Of a stretch of DNA of 64,000 bases, positions 43,401 through 52,413 are shown one piece after another. This stretch comes from Tethya wilhelma (Eukaryota > Porifera > Demospongiae > Tethyida > Tethyidae). A model generated the notes under the pieces. It ran no database searches. It was not told the origin of the DNA and saw only the letters and a list, made by a program, of their open reading frames with translations. The stretch's first letter is position 1, and each line of letters starts with the position of its first letter. The position numbers and the translations under genes are program-made. The stretch spans positions 1,470,799 to 1,534,798 of the forward strand of contig CAXIPT010000012.1 in NCBI GenBank assembly GCA_964030475.1, in the 5' to 3' direction.

Positions 43401-45271
43401 ATACCATGCCAGCTGCCAACAAGAGTGCATTAGCAAAAGTCCATAAATTGATCAAGGATGGTAACACTGATTTGTCCCTTGATGAATTGCTAGAAAAGGC
43501 AGAAGTGTCTGAGAGTGACTACATGCATGCATTGTCTGTGTCCACCAAAGGTAGTGTGATTGTGCTAAAACGTGAACCCAGTGAATGTTCTGTTAATAAC
43601 TACAACAGTGCTGTGATGTTAGCCTGGCAGGCCAATATGGACCTCCAGTATGTCATGAATGCCTACGCCTGTGTCATGTATGTGGCCTCCTATATCATGA
43701 AGTCTGATAGAGCCATGGGTGTGTTGTTGAGAAGGGTTGCCAATGAAGCTAGAACTGATGAACTAAGAACCCAATTGAACAAAGTAGGTTCTGCCTTTTT
43801 GACTCACAGAGAAGTCAGTGCCCAGGAAGCTGTGTACAGAATACTCTCTTTGCCCATGAAACAGTTGAGTAGATCTGTCGTATTTGTAGACACTAACCAG
43901 AAAAGTGAAAGAATAGCTGTGTTGAAAGACAAGAAGAGCCTAAAAGACTTGCCTGATGATGATACAAATGTGTTCCAAAAGAGTCTCATTGACAGATACA
44001 CACACAGACCTCCACAGTTGCAATCAATGTGTCTAGCAGAGTTTGCTGCCAATTACACTACTGACTATAAGCAAGAGAGTGATTGTGGTGATGTTTTGCC
44101 CCCCAGTGACAATGATGCAGCCTCCTCATCGTCATGTATTAGGCTAACTGATAACATGGGCACCATGAGAAAACGTAAGAGAGAAGCTGTTATTCGTTTC
44201 TGTAAGCACAACAAAGACAAAGAGCCTTCCAATTGGTACAGAGCTAGACTCATGTTGTATTTCCCTTGGAACAATGAACAGACTGACCTTCTTGGTGGTT
44301 ATTCTAGCTATGAAGAGCATTACCAGCATGTCCAGAGAATTGTGTTAGACAATGAGAGTAAATTCACCCAGGAAAACACTGATGAGATTGAGTTTGATGA
44401 CAATCTAAATCCTGAGCATGGTTGGAATCAGCTTGCCCCATCCAATGAAGAGAGTAGAGCTCAATCCCTGGCAGAAGGTAGTGAGACATTGACAGAAGTG
44501 TCTGAACAGGACCTCCTAGACAATGCTAATCTCATTGCCCCTTCATCCTCTAGAACTGGTGTGAGTGTAAGGTTTGAAAGTGCTGCCAATAGCAATGAAA
44601 TACCAGCAGATGAATACAGAAAGTTATTCCGTGGTTTGAATGAGAAACAGAAAGAAATTGTTAGTTTCCATCGTAACTGGTGTAAGGAAGCAGTTATTGC
44701 CCTCAAACAAAACAAACCCATTGAGCCATACAGAGTGTTTCTAAGTGGTCCTGGAGGTGTTGGTAAATCACATGTGATAAGACTTGTTCACTCAGATACA
44801 CTAAAGCTCCTTAAGTTGTCAAACAATGTTGAACCAGATGACGTAATTGTATTGCTAACTGCACCAACATGTGTTGCTGCCTTCAATATCAATGGCATGA
44901 CTCTTCACTCAGCATTTTTGCTAGGCCGTAGCAGGCACAGTGGATTTCAGCCTCTAAGTCATGACAGACTGAATACATTGCGTAGCAAACTGTCCCATCT
45001 TGTGCTAGTGATCATTGATGAAGTGAGTATGGTTGGCTCAAACATGTTGTTAGAGATCCACAAACGTTTGCAACAAATCAAAGGTGTATCCCCTGATGTA
45101 ACATTTGGTGGTGTTAGCATTCTTGCTGTTGGCGACTTGTATCAGCTTCCCCCTGTTGGTCAGTCACAATTGTTCAGTACAGTTGGTGATTCTTATGCCA
45201 AATTATACAAGTCTGGGTCACTGTGGAAAGATGAGTTTAAGATGGTTGAGCTTACTGCGTCAGAAAGATGA
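40427..45271 (+). CDS. Helentron replicase: OTU protease, HUH Rep and Pif1-like helicase (5' part)
   Basis: 1614 codons from ATG. Order: an N-terminal Cys cluster (CPMCSR, CCDCGH), a Lys/Arg/Glu-rich repeat region (ANETEQQRAERRLS repeated about three times, residues 65-140), a DUF6570-like region (about 200-360), an OTU cysteine-protease domain (NGDCMYNSV, Cys454; QYHYVAL, His598), the Helitron Rep domain with the HUH motif (SPHAHCVIWV, His907 and His909) and two tyrosines in MYVASYIMK (about 1085 and 1089), then Pif1-like helicase motifs Walker A (GPGGVGKS, Lys1447) and Walker B (IIDEVS, Asp1531). It would nick and transfer single-stranded DNA in rolling-circle transposition. The frame stops at 45271 because of a deletion of about 7-8 bases inside the helicase. 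Otherwise remarkably intact, hence recent. Confidence 0.95.
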   Translation: MTNKICPMCSRINHIRRLCCDCGHVFVLRRTKRVRVPSRKSEMQALRSMESMCNVTNRRIQDKNRAATKRANETEQHTADRRINDCKVKRSKRAIETEQQRTERRLSDSRSKITKRANETEQQRAERRLSNKIRMQSKRASSVSVESPIDNFLSKVETGPEFVCHRMMYRQSVVDFQRDKYSKASDDVLETVFSLKHRHVSPNGKCYVCKTCHSALSRGSMPLLSKANGLELCTVPPELSCLNELEARLISLRVPFMKMVALPSGKQRSIHGPAVNVPTKIDNVCTVLPRLPSQSELIPLKFKRKLVYKGHYMYGYVTPEKLINALKWLKANNPLYEDKSIYNDWIDDAISNDPELFGSLLNLPDTQCDTQPDQCDTQPDIMECKPSPQKETTNCVQSALNSIQESIEPMDVEEPSIDHSDDEHARMIRVFESLRVQASRNGFQIHNVSANGDCMYNSVLVHLLGLGVCNASNSSELREMVASHLQDHKDDYCHFVSEAIETDNRYNADTEAPNEDDALIASETDPDRRAELLWNKYVSRVRCGAWGDNIVLQALSSMLNVTIKVLTVTDQQSNTIVITPMSGVSHNEANVGLVMQYHYVALVRGTSTDRPVSSEKSDSCPQKTLSNSKTDKDSALDDDVIEEGDKHTASITGGPSASMMSVENPDAIVNIAPCEGQKPKCIHTDKDFEVMSNPDKFCYGVGCFNNVRPKKLTYRKYFNQRLLDVDGRFAKDLDYLFTAQYVVESKQVFDDASNYIWRQKPSRQFTASQARDPNVIGQFVNKDKAYRFLKNVRGSPAYYQRTFYELLAMIRQLGTPTWFFTLSAAESDMIRTIARQYGVTYTDEEVAKLSFEEKSNWLKRNPVTAARHFQYRLNTFFHEFLKSPAKPLGEIEDYAIRVEFQARGSPHAHCVIWVKDAPKYGVDDNAEVCDFIDKYISCAIPKHDGKLKELVLLLQNHRHSSYCRRNKSCRFNFPHPPSYSTLIAEPSSETDDTMPAANKSALAKVHKLIKDGNTDLSLDELLEKAEVSESDYMHALSVSTKGSVIVLKREPSECSVNNYNSAVMLAWQANMDLQYVMNAYACVMYVASYIMKSDRAMGVLLRRVANEARTDELRTQLNKVGSAFLTHREVSAQEAVYRILSLPMKQLSRSVVFVDTNQKSERIAVLKDKKSLKDLPDDDTNVFQKSLIDRYTHRPPQLQSMCLAEFAANYTTDYKQESDCGDVLPPSDNDAASSSSCIRLTDNMGTMRKRKREAVIRFCKHNKDKEPSNWYRARLMLYFPWNNEQTDLLGGYSSYEEHYQHVQRIVLDNESKFTQENTDEIEFDDNLNPEHGWNQLAPSNEESRAQSLAEGSETLTEVSEQDLLDNANLIAPSSSRTGVSVRFESAANSNEIPADEYRKLFRGLNEKQKEIVSFHRNWCKEAVIALKQNKPIEPYRVFLSGPGGVGKSHVIRLVHSDTLKLLKLSNNVEPDDVIVLLTAPTCVAAFNINGMTLHSAFLLGRSRHSGFQPLSHDRLNTLRSKLSHLVLVIIDEVSMVGSNMLLEIHKRLQQIKGVSPDVTFGGVSILAVGDLYQLPPVGQSQLFSTVGDSYAKLYKSGSLWKDEFKMVELTASER

Positions 45272-46792
45272 CCTTGCATTTTGTGAGCTCTTGTGTAGAG
45301 TCAGAACAAATGATTGTATCCCTCAAGACATTGAAGTGCTCAAGTCCAGAGTAACTAAACTAGACAAGCCTGACTACCCAAAGCTAGCATTGCATGTGTA
45401 CAGATTGAATGTGGATGTTGACAGTCACAATGCACACATGTTGAGTGATCTAGCTGAAAAGAGCCAACAGTATTGTATCAATGCCTCAGATGCTGTAGCT
45501 GGTCAGACATCCCACATAAATCTCTCCACATTGTCTAGCAACAGATCAGAGACTGGTGGTTTACATGGTGTGCTTAAATTAGCAGTAGGTGCTCGTGTAA
45601 TGTTGACAACCAATGTTGATGTGTCAGATGGCCTTGTTAATGGAGCCAGAGGAGAGGTTGTACACATTGTTACCAATAGCACTAATGAAGTCAAAACTGT
45701 GCTAGTTAAGTTTGACAATAGTCGTGTTGGTTCACAAGCATGCCAACATAGTGTGTACCGTATTGAACACCCTAATGCTGTTCCAATAGCAAAGCATGAA
45801 GTGGTATTTCTAGCAAAGGGCAGACGTGGTTCTGAAGTCACCCGACTGCAGTTCCCATTGACATTAGCGTGGGCCACTACTATTCACAAAGTACAAGGCT
45901 TGACTCTTGATGAAATTGTAGTTGATATGAAGGGAGGTCGTTTCAGTCCAGGACAAGCCTATGTTGCATTCAGTAGAGTGAAGTCATTGCAAGGACTATA
46001 TATTGTAAACTTTAATGCCTCAGCCATTAAGAAAAGCACTGATGTACAGGATGAAATGTCCAGACTTGCTCTAAATGTGCTACCAGCTCCTACTAAACTA
46101 CAATGTCTACCACTATGTAACTCTCACATGACTATTGCACTATTGAATATTCGTTCAATTTCTGCCAAGTTGATTGACATTGAGAATGATCACATGTTGA
46201 ATTGTGCTAGTGTACTGTGCTTCTGTGAGACTTGGCTAACCCCATCCCAGCCTTCCCCAGTGCTACACCCTGACCATGTTGTGTATAGGTCTGACAGAGT
46301 GTCACATGATAACAAAGGTGGTGTGTTGATGAGTGTTAGCAATACCCTGAGACCTGACACTGTGGTGCCATTTGCTACCAATGCAATTGAAGGGATAATG
46401 GTTCGAGTATTGTTGCCTAATGCTAGCCCCTTGATAATTGTGTTAATCTATAGATCTCCCACATCACCAATACAGCAGCTTATAACTACTTTGAGCGAAC
46501 TGTTAAATCATCTGTCTGACCTTAGTATTGTCACCATTGTGCTTGGAGATTTAATGACAACATATTAGGCCCAGGCCTTACCACACTCATATCCAACCTT
46601 GGTTTCAAGCAGTTAGTACATAGCCCAACCACAGACAGAGGAACACTGATTGACCATGTGTATTATAACAGACCTTGTGAGAGCATTGTTATTGAAGTGT
46701 ATGATACCTATTACAGTGACCATGACACAGTATATTGCTCCATACCACTTAAATCAAATCAGTCTATTGAAGCCCAAATTAGATGTATGTAA
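45252..46792 (+). pseudogene. Helentron helicase C-terminal half and apurinic-like endonuclease
   Basis: The frame resumes with QKDDLAFCELLCRVRTNDC and contains LKLAVGARVMLTTNVDVSD, the late helicase motif TIHKVQGLTLDEIVVD and YVAFSRVKSLQGLYIV. After about 46125 an endonuclease/exonuclease/phosphatase-type domain begins (ALLNIRSISAKL, CFCETWLTP). The frame ends at 46568 in GDLMTTY, but deleting one T at about 46553 explains this: the next frame gives FNDNILGPGLTTLISN, TDRGTLIDHVYYN and YYSDHDTVYCSIPL (catalytic SDH) up to a stop at 46790-46792. The endonuclease fusion marks the Helentron clade of Helitrons. Two small frameshifts are the only lesions seen in about 2,120 codons. Confidence 0.9.
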
Positions 46793-46891
46793 CCTTGATT
46801 TTGAGCATTATATATACACAATTTTAGACATTCTTAGCTGTTGTGATGTTTACCACTATTATTCCAACTTTTATCACACTACGATACATTT

Positions 46892-46928
46892 GGTGTAGTT
46901 ACAGTGGTTTTGCCACTGTAACTACACC
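46892..46928. terminator. Perfect 16-bp hairpin after the Helentron gene
   Basis: GGTGTAGTTACAGTGG-TTTTG-CCACTGTAACTACACC is a perfect stem with a 5-base loop, 100 bases after the endonuclease stop. A terminal hairpin near the 3' end is a structural hallmark of Helitrons. It may mark the element end, or it may be internal if the RPA-like gene is also part of the element. Confidence 0.7.
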
Positions 46929-47354
46929 ACCTCTGAGTCACAAGTCTATGAGTCTCAAACCAAAATCTCCCAAAATCCAAACAATTCAAAACTCTTCACA
47001 ATTATGTCCAACTGACCATGGATCATTACAATTATGGTAAGTTTCAAAAAAATTGAACTTTGTTTATGCTGGTTCATGATATATACCTCATCACTAAAAT
47101 ATATAGGTGTTTCCCCAAACCCTGTATCAAGCTGCAGCACACAATGAACTCTTTCAATTAAACAAGATCAATGACTATGATAAGAATCATGATGAGTGAA
47201 CAATCAGATAAGTGAACAATTGCATAGATGATAAGATCATGGCGAATCAAATGAAGATATCAAGCAGTAACCATTGTGAAAAGAAAAAAAAACCTCGATC
47301 ACAAATCAATAAACATATACCAGGTAAAATGCAGACAAGCATAAGATTACTCGA
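46929..47354. other. Spacer between Helentron hairpin and RPA-like gene
   Basis: AT-rich; no protein-like frame. It contains AACAATCAGATAAGTGAACAATTGC-like short repeats only. Confidence 0.4.
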
Positions 47355-48464
47355 TTACTTACAGAAGTTCTGATCACACAGCTGTCTCCACTTTGTAACA
47401 GAGGTGATGACATTATTGTCAAAATTTATACGCTCAAAAATTGGTGAGTGCAAAACAAGATCCTTCGAAGTTACTTCAAGGGATGAAGCCTTTCCAACAA
47501 GTTTCCCTACCATGTTGCCATAAGCCCACAGACTTACAGACTGCTTTGGTTTGCTATGGCCATACTGAAAATACAGCAAGGCAGAAACTTGAGTATTGCA
47601 ACGATCAATTCGTTGGAACATTCCACACTCACTCCTAGAACATCGTCCACCAGGAGGTGTAAGTGGCTCGACTCTTGCCTTGCAACTCACGCAAGCACTG
47701 AAGATTCCGAGTTGTCTAACAGCAACTATTTCAGCTTCGTTGATAAAGTCGATCACTTTAGACTCCAGATTCTCATCAAATTTTTCCACCTCACCAATGT
47801 CAGCAATTTTCTCAATAGTAGAGCCTTGTCGACTCAACGATAAATTGTTGGTCATGTTGAATTCTCGGACCATGAATTGTGAAAGCTTGTAGCTTTCAGC
47901 AACTTCAAGTGAATCAACTTTTTCCTCCCACAATGTCACTGTGATCACACCAGTTGCATCAGCAACTACAACATCCTGCTTAGTTTTCCCACCATCCAAC
48001 TTGATCGATTTTCGTTTCACTAGCACTTTTATGATGACTGTTGCTCTGGTGTATTCATGCACCTCCAAAACTGTGACTGGACTTTCTTGAATTTCATCAC
48101 ACATTTTGATTTCTTTGTCAGATTCCACAATTTTAGTGGAATTTTTCAACAAAATCTCCATCTCATGTCCTTGTCTGGAAGTTTTAATTTGACAGTCTCT
48201 CAACATAACTGGTTTGCCACTTTCAGACAGCTCAAACAGCTTTTTCCGCTGCTCACCCTTGAATCCAACAAACCGCATTTTGCTGGTACCATCTGACATG
48301 TGACCTTCAAAGTAGCTGGCTTTCTTCCCCCTTTTTACGGGAGACACATTTCTTAGTATTCCATGTATGTTAGCAGTATCTTGTTCACTATCTCCAATGC
48401 TTGAATAATCGTCGATCTCCTCAGCTGGACGCTTACGACCACAACTACCAGAGCCTGATGCCAT
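47355..48464 (-). CDS. RPA1-like single-stranded DNA-binding protein
   Basis: 369 codons, uninterrupted, on the minus strand, convergent with the Helentron gene. It starts MASGSGSCGRKRPAEE with a basic/acidic head, then an OB-fold (ILRNVSPVKRGKKASYFEG, residues about 35-110), a second OB-fold (KQDVVVADATGVITVTLWE, about 160-215) and a C-terminal region with a Cys cluster (CVSCKARVEPLTPPGGRC, CGMFQRID). This is the layout of replication protein A large-subunit relatives. RPA-like genes are known passengers or components of Helitrons, where they may protect the displaced strand. The intact frame and the position 430 bases from the Helentron hairpin suggest it belongs to the same element, but it could be independent. 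Confidence 0.8.
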   Translation of the reverse strand: MASGSGSCGRKRPAEEIDDYSSIGDSEQDTANIHGILRNVSPVKRGKKASYFEGHMSDGTSKMRFVGFKGEQRKKLFELSESGKPVMLRDCQIKTSRQGHEMEILLKNSTKIVESDKEIKMCDEIQESPVTVLEVHEYTRATVIIKVLVKRKSIKLDGGKTKQDVVVADATGVITVTLWEEKVDSLEVAESYKLSQFMVREFNMTNNLSLSRQGSTIEKIADIGEVEKFDENLESKVIDFINEAEIVAVRQLGIFSACVSCKARVEPLTPPGGRCSRSECGMFQRIDRCNTQVSALLYFQYGHSKPKQSVSLWAYGNMVGKLVGKASSLEVTSKDLVLHSPIFERINFDNNVITSVTKWRQLCDQNFCK

Positions 48465-48536
48465 GTTTTTCAGAGAAGATATAGTTAACTTTCCTCAATA
48501 CAGCAATGAATGTACCTGAGAATCTCTCAGTCTCCT

Positions 48537-48544
48537 TTATATAA
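48537..48544 (-). promoter_or_regulatory. Putative TATA box of the RPA-like gene
   Basis: TTATATAA lies about 73 bases upstream of the minus-strand ATG at 48464, followed by AGGAGACTGAGAG. Position and sequence fit a core promoter. Confidence 0.55.
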
Positions 48545-48558
48545 CAATTCCCCCTTGA

Positions 48559-48985
48559 CTTCTATTTTTAGAAACAGCACACTTCAAAGTTGGCCACTCA
48601 TGACCACCTCAGCAACTCAATCACCTCACATCACCAGCTAATCACTTTTCAACAGCAAAGTCATCACCACAATTACCATTACCTCAGAGAAAACTTGCAC
48701 TGAAACTACATGGACTAGCTTCTATTTTTAGAAACAGCACACTTCAAAGTTGGCCACTCATGACCACCTCAGCAACTCCATCACCTCACATCACCAGCTA
48801 ATCACTTTTCAACAGCAAAGTCATCACCACAATTACCATTACCTCAGAGAAAACTTGCACCGAAACTAGTGGACTAGCTTCTATTTTTAGAAACACAACT
48901 GCTGCAATTATTCAAATCTTGTTCACTCATTGCCACCTCAACAGCAAAGTCATTACCACAATTACCATTACCTCAGTAAAGACTA
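48559..48985. repeat. Tandem repeat, about 160-bp unit, 2.7 copies
   Basis: CTTCTATTTTTAGAAACA begins units at about 48560, 48718 and 48878; the first two are nearly identical over their full length (AGTTGGCCACTCATGACCAC, TCACCACAATTACCATTACC), the third is shortened. It lies directly upstream of the RPA-like gene promoter. Subterminal tandem arrays are common in Helentrons. Confidence 0.8.
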
Positions 48986-49244
48986 TTTATAGGTTTAACG
49001 ATATCATTTATTTACACATAATAATATAATTTTCATATTCATTTTTTGCATTTTTAAACAATGACATAAATATACATTATATTTCCCACTTCATGCATTT
49101 GTTAGTATGTATAACCTTAACTCTTTTTACACAATTTAAACACTTTAAAATTTGTTTGGACACCTATATGCTTATACATGCGCATGGGAAAACATTGTGT
49201 ATCAAGAGTAAAGAGTGTAACCTTTTCTTGAAGCATAGGTTGTC
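48986..49244. other. AT-rich spacer
   Basis: Nothing recognised. Confidence 0.4.
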
Positions 49245-49320
49245 CTTACTGAAATATCTTTTGTGATTGTGGGTATCATATTTCATTTAAATATACCAAG
49301 AGAGCTCATGTGCCTATAGT
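49245..49320 (+). pseudogene. Fragment of a second Helentron replicase, N-terminal codons
   Basis: TTTTGTGATTGTGGGTATCATATTTC followed by ATACCAAGAGAGCTCATGTG aligns with 40472-40541 of the Helentron gene (CCDCGHVFVLRRTKRVRVP region) with several changes and a stop. It lies downstream of the RPA-like gene, in the same orientation as the full element. Confidence 0.55.
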
Positions 49321-49410
49321 CTCTATTGATCATACATAATATTATGCATGACGGAATATATCACATGTATAGTAGTGCGCCGAGGCTTGTGCACCATAGG
49401 TGCCTTCATT

Positions 49411-50090
49411 CTCAGGTAAGTTAAGGCAATAATAGTAGCAAAATAGGTAGGTTATGGAAAAATTCATAATATTGTTAAGGTTTGCTTTCTAGGCATTAAA
49501 CTTTGCAAAAGCATTGTTAGGTGGACAAACTTCAATTTTAGCCATATATGGTGTCACGTGATTAAAGTGGGCGGGGCTGCATGGACCTTGCGCGTTTCTA
49601 AAAATGCGGTACGATAAATAATTAGCCACGCCCACCAAATTTTGACACAAAATTTTTTTGTAAGTAAAGTTTCCCATTCTGCCTGGAACCGCTTGCATTG
49701 AGCATTAGTTTCAGAGAAATGCTTAAAAAAGCCTCAAATTCTAATAAATGCACACCTGATTAAGTATGCAAAACTAGAATATGTCTACAGCTAATTACCC
49801 CACCCCAAGTTGCCACCCACCAATACATTGCCCAACATTAAGTCATTTCACAAAAAAATTTTGGGGGGCGTGGCTAATTAATTATCATACCGCATTTTTA
49901 AAAGTACATTAATTTGGACCAGCCCCGCCCCCCTAAATCACGTGATGCTCAAAATTGGTGAATGTGAAGAAATTGCAGTGGAAAATATTTATACCAAGTT
50001 TGAAAGCTTAGAATTAAACCAGTAAAAAAATATCCTTAATCAAATTTTTATATAGCCAAAATGGCTACTACCTGCCTTAACTGACCTGAG
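49411..50090. mobile_element. Long inverted-repeat MITE
   Basis: Ends CTCAGGTAAGTTAAGGCA and TGCCTTAACTGACCTGAG are inverted. Inner arms near 49540-49665 and 49845-49965 (GTGGGCGGGGCTG, GCCACGCCC, AATGCGGTA motifs and CACGTGAT) are also inverse to each other, giving most of the 680-bp element a foldback structure. No coding content. Confidence 0.75.
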
Positions 50091-50565
50091 TTTAACTCTG
50101 GATTCAATATGAACATTATCAGCTGGCAAAGGTGTGTGCTGTGAGTCAAAGAATATCCACCAAACTACAAAGACTGTCAAATTTGCTCAAGGGGATTAAA
50201 AATTCACTTACTTTGATTCGATAAACTCGGATTGAATCTGGTAGAATTTCCTCAACAAGATGCTCTGATTTGTCACTTTTTCAATGCTTTTACTATAGTT
50301 AGCTCCCTTTTTTCTTTGGAGTTAAGTAGCTTTTTACTTTCTGGTGTTTTGGCAATTTTACTTAATATACAACTTTAGCACACTCTTTTTAGTAGATAAC
50401 TCTTCCCTATAAGCTAAACAAAAAGCTTTCCAGCAGAGACAGTAAAATATTCATTAGGAAACAATTTAACACAATCTACAGGTGGAGTCTTTGGAGCACT
50501 TTTAGTTTTAACATTTGATCCCTTCATTCCAACAGGTGGGTTAGACTGTACTTTTCTTTTCCTAG
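50091..50565 (-). pseudogene. hAT transposase relic, N-terminal part
   Basis: The minus strand reads RKVQSNPPVGMKGSNVKTK, PPVDCVKLFPNEYFTVSAG, KLFV, then LSKIAKTPESKKLLNSKEK, RELTIVKALKK, SEHLVEEILPDSIRVYRIK, IPLSKFDSLCSLVDIL and NVHIESRVKLRS (frames joined by eye). It matches what I recall as the N-terminal region of the hAT family at 37.95-40.14 kb, whose N-terminus is missing there. Same strand and family order suggest one gene split by roughly 10 kb of inserted DNA. Confidence 0.6.
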
Positions 50566-50855
50566 CTAGAGTTGAAGGATTTGGTTGCTTGAAGTTGGAA
50601 ATAAAACTCTTTACTGCAGTTTAAGAATCTGAAGTATCCACAGTAGCGTAGGCAGGGGGGGTGTTTTGGGTGCTCAAGCACCCCCTTTGCTTGTCCACAG
50701 TAGCGTGCTAGTTGCTGTGTTGATGCTACGAGGCTTGCAACTTTGATACAGATGCAGTTCATGATAAAAAATTAATAGAGGGTCGCATTCACCTTGAATA
50801 GGCGTGGTTTATCTTGCAAACGCATAATAAGCTCGAGTAAATAAAATTATATTCA
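50566..50855. other. Spacer with a family C-like fragment
   Basis: CAGTAGCGTAGGCAGGGGGG and CTCAAGCACCCCC near 50640-50690 resemble family C ends, with CACAGTAGCGTG repeated at 50696. No complete element. Confidence 0.4.
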
Positions 50856-51278
50856 GTGCCCGCACGTATACTTTATAGTATAAAAAAAAAATTTAAAAAA
50901 AACAGTGCCAGCATCAGAGTTGCAGTTCTACAGCATGGCTACACTAGGCTAGAGGATATTTTTCAGTTCTCACACAACCATCGTGCACTTACAGTTGAGC
51001 AACTACAATCCAATTTGGTTGAACTTCTGCTTCCTGTGGAATCAAGTGATAGAGTGCCTTCAGATCAAGAAATAAAGAGAGACCCAGAGCTGCTTCTATA
51101 TCGACGTGTTAAGCACTGGTTCAATGTTGATGGGGTTGACACCTGGTATACTGGAACAGTAATTTCATATGACAATACTACCAAAGACTTTCGGGTAGCG
51201 TATGATAATGAAGACAAAGTCTTTTCGTTTCCATTGATAGAGGATTTAAAGTCTGGAGACAAAGAAATCGTTTCGTAA
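50856..51278 (+). pseudogene. C-terminus of a repeat protein with Tudor-like domain
   Basis: Reads VAVLQHGYTRLEDIFQFSH, LQSNLVELLLPVESSDRVP and then FNVDGVDTWYTGTVISYDN, FRVAYDNEDKVFSFPLIED, LKSGDKEIV. The W-Y-x-G-T-V...Y-D pattern is that of a small Tudor/agenet-like beta-barrel. The same domain closes the longer relic at 61.69-63.92 kb, which identifies this as the tail of another copy. The AT-rich start (poly-Lys) is unlikely to be the true N-terminus. Confidence 0.6.
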
Positions 51279-51300
51279 TGTGTCATGTTGGCCCGAAGAG

Positions 51301-51410
51301 TTTCATGGTTTGTATTATGTGTTTGGAGGTGTTTATTATGTGTTTGCAGAACTTCATGGTGTGTCTTATGTCAGTGTTTGCCAGTTGTATGCTGTGTATT
51401 ATGTGCACGG
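51301..51410. repeat. Degenerate short direct repeats
   Basis: TTCATGGTxTGTxTTATGTG-like segments occur three to four times. Low information. Confidence 0.45.
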
Positions 51411-51464
51411 TTCAGAGACTTAGCTACAAATTGTTTCACAGTTTGTATTGATATGTTTGAATGA

Positions 51465-51520
51465 TTAAGGGTGGTCGGTCATGCCCACGCACCGCGTTGC
51501 TATGGATATTTTCCAACTTG
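51465..51520. repeat. Solo end of TTAA family D
   Basis: TTAAGGGTGGTCGGTCATGCC matches the ends at 31660 and 33329. No partner was found before the next element begins at 51938. Confidence 0.5.
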
Positions 51521-51937
51521 CAAAAGACACAAAATATCAACTTTTCTGTCCAGATTTTTACACAAACAGGTAGCGCAAATGGATATCTAGCTATACTGAG
51601 CACACTAGAAAAAATTTTTTCTGAATAGCAGCTTTTTCACCAACTTCCAGTTTTCTGCCTATCGCATCTATTTCAGAACGATCGAAGAACCAAAGGAGGT
51701 ATACCTACTTATTTTTAGCTGCTACGTATCGTTTTCGCCATTTCTTGGCTGCTTCCACTATCTTTGTTCGATTTTTTTCGACACACCCACTGATCTAACA
51801 AATCAGGGACGAATAAATGGAAAAAGAATACGTACTTCTAAAGAGCTGACGTCAGGAAATTTGTGTTCTAAATTTGGCACTCTTGCAGTGATCATAAAGA
51901 GAGATTTTAAAAAAAGCGGTACATCAAAGAAGCTGTC
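51521..51937. other. Interior remnant of a family D element
   Basis: No protein-like frame. The stretch probably belongs to the truncated family D element whose end is at 51465. Confidence 0.3.
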
Positions 51938-52035
51938 TAGCCTCGTTTCCAGGCTTTCCCTTAATTTATTCATTTTGGTTGTTTTAGCGAGGGGAAAGCC
52001 TGGTACCAAACATCACGTGAATGACGAAAGCCGCA
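51938..52035. mobile_element. TAGCCTCG-group terminal repeat, DUF6589-side type (left copy)
   Basis: TAGCCTCGTTTCCAGGCTTTCC, a CCAGGCTTTCCC/GGGGAAAGCCTGG hairpin, then TACCAAACATCACGTGAATG and ACGAAAGCCG. Its inverse copy lies at 55525-55620, also next to a DUF6589 gene start. It differs from the helicase-side type in the hairpin stem and loop but shares the outer bases and the CACGTGAATG core. Confidence 0.85.
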
Positions 52036-52413
52036 GTCATTGGAGCTCTAACTGATGTCATTCCAGGCACTCATCTTCCGTGGAACATTTATTTACATAG
52101 AGCTAGACTGTATAGATACCTTACACTGTGACACAAACAGAAGTGGTTTGTACATTATGTATGTTAGTCTAGGTTATACTAGCAGGCCTCACATTTTGTT
52201 AGTTTATCGAGTTTCTGTACTACTACGTTCATGAACTCGTCAAATATTGTATGATTTTGTCAAGAGAAAGAAAAAATCACTCTGCATGGGGATAAATATC
52301 GAATATCATGGTAATAATCTCATAAATAGATCAGGGAATGTGGTGAAACAATGGCTGGTCAAATTGTCAGTTGGTGAACCAATTTTCAGTAAACATACAG
52401 TAGTTGGTGTTAA

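Noticed and set aside
41062..44721. Several minus-strand frames of 60-120 codons
   Set aside because: All are antisense to the well-supported Helentron gene.
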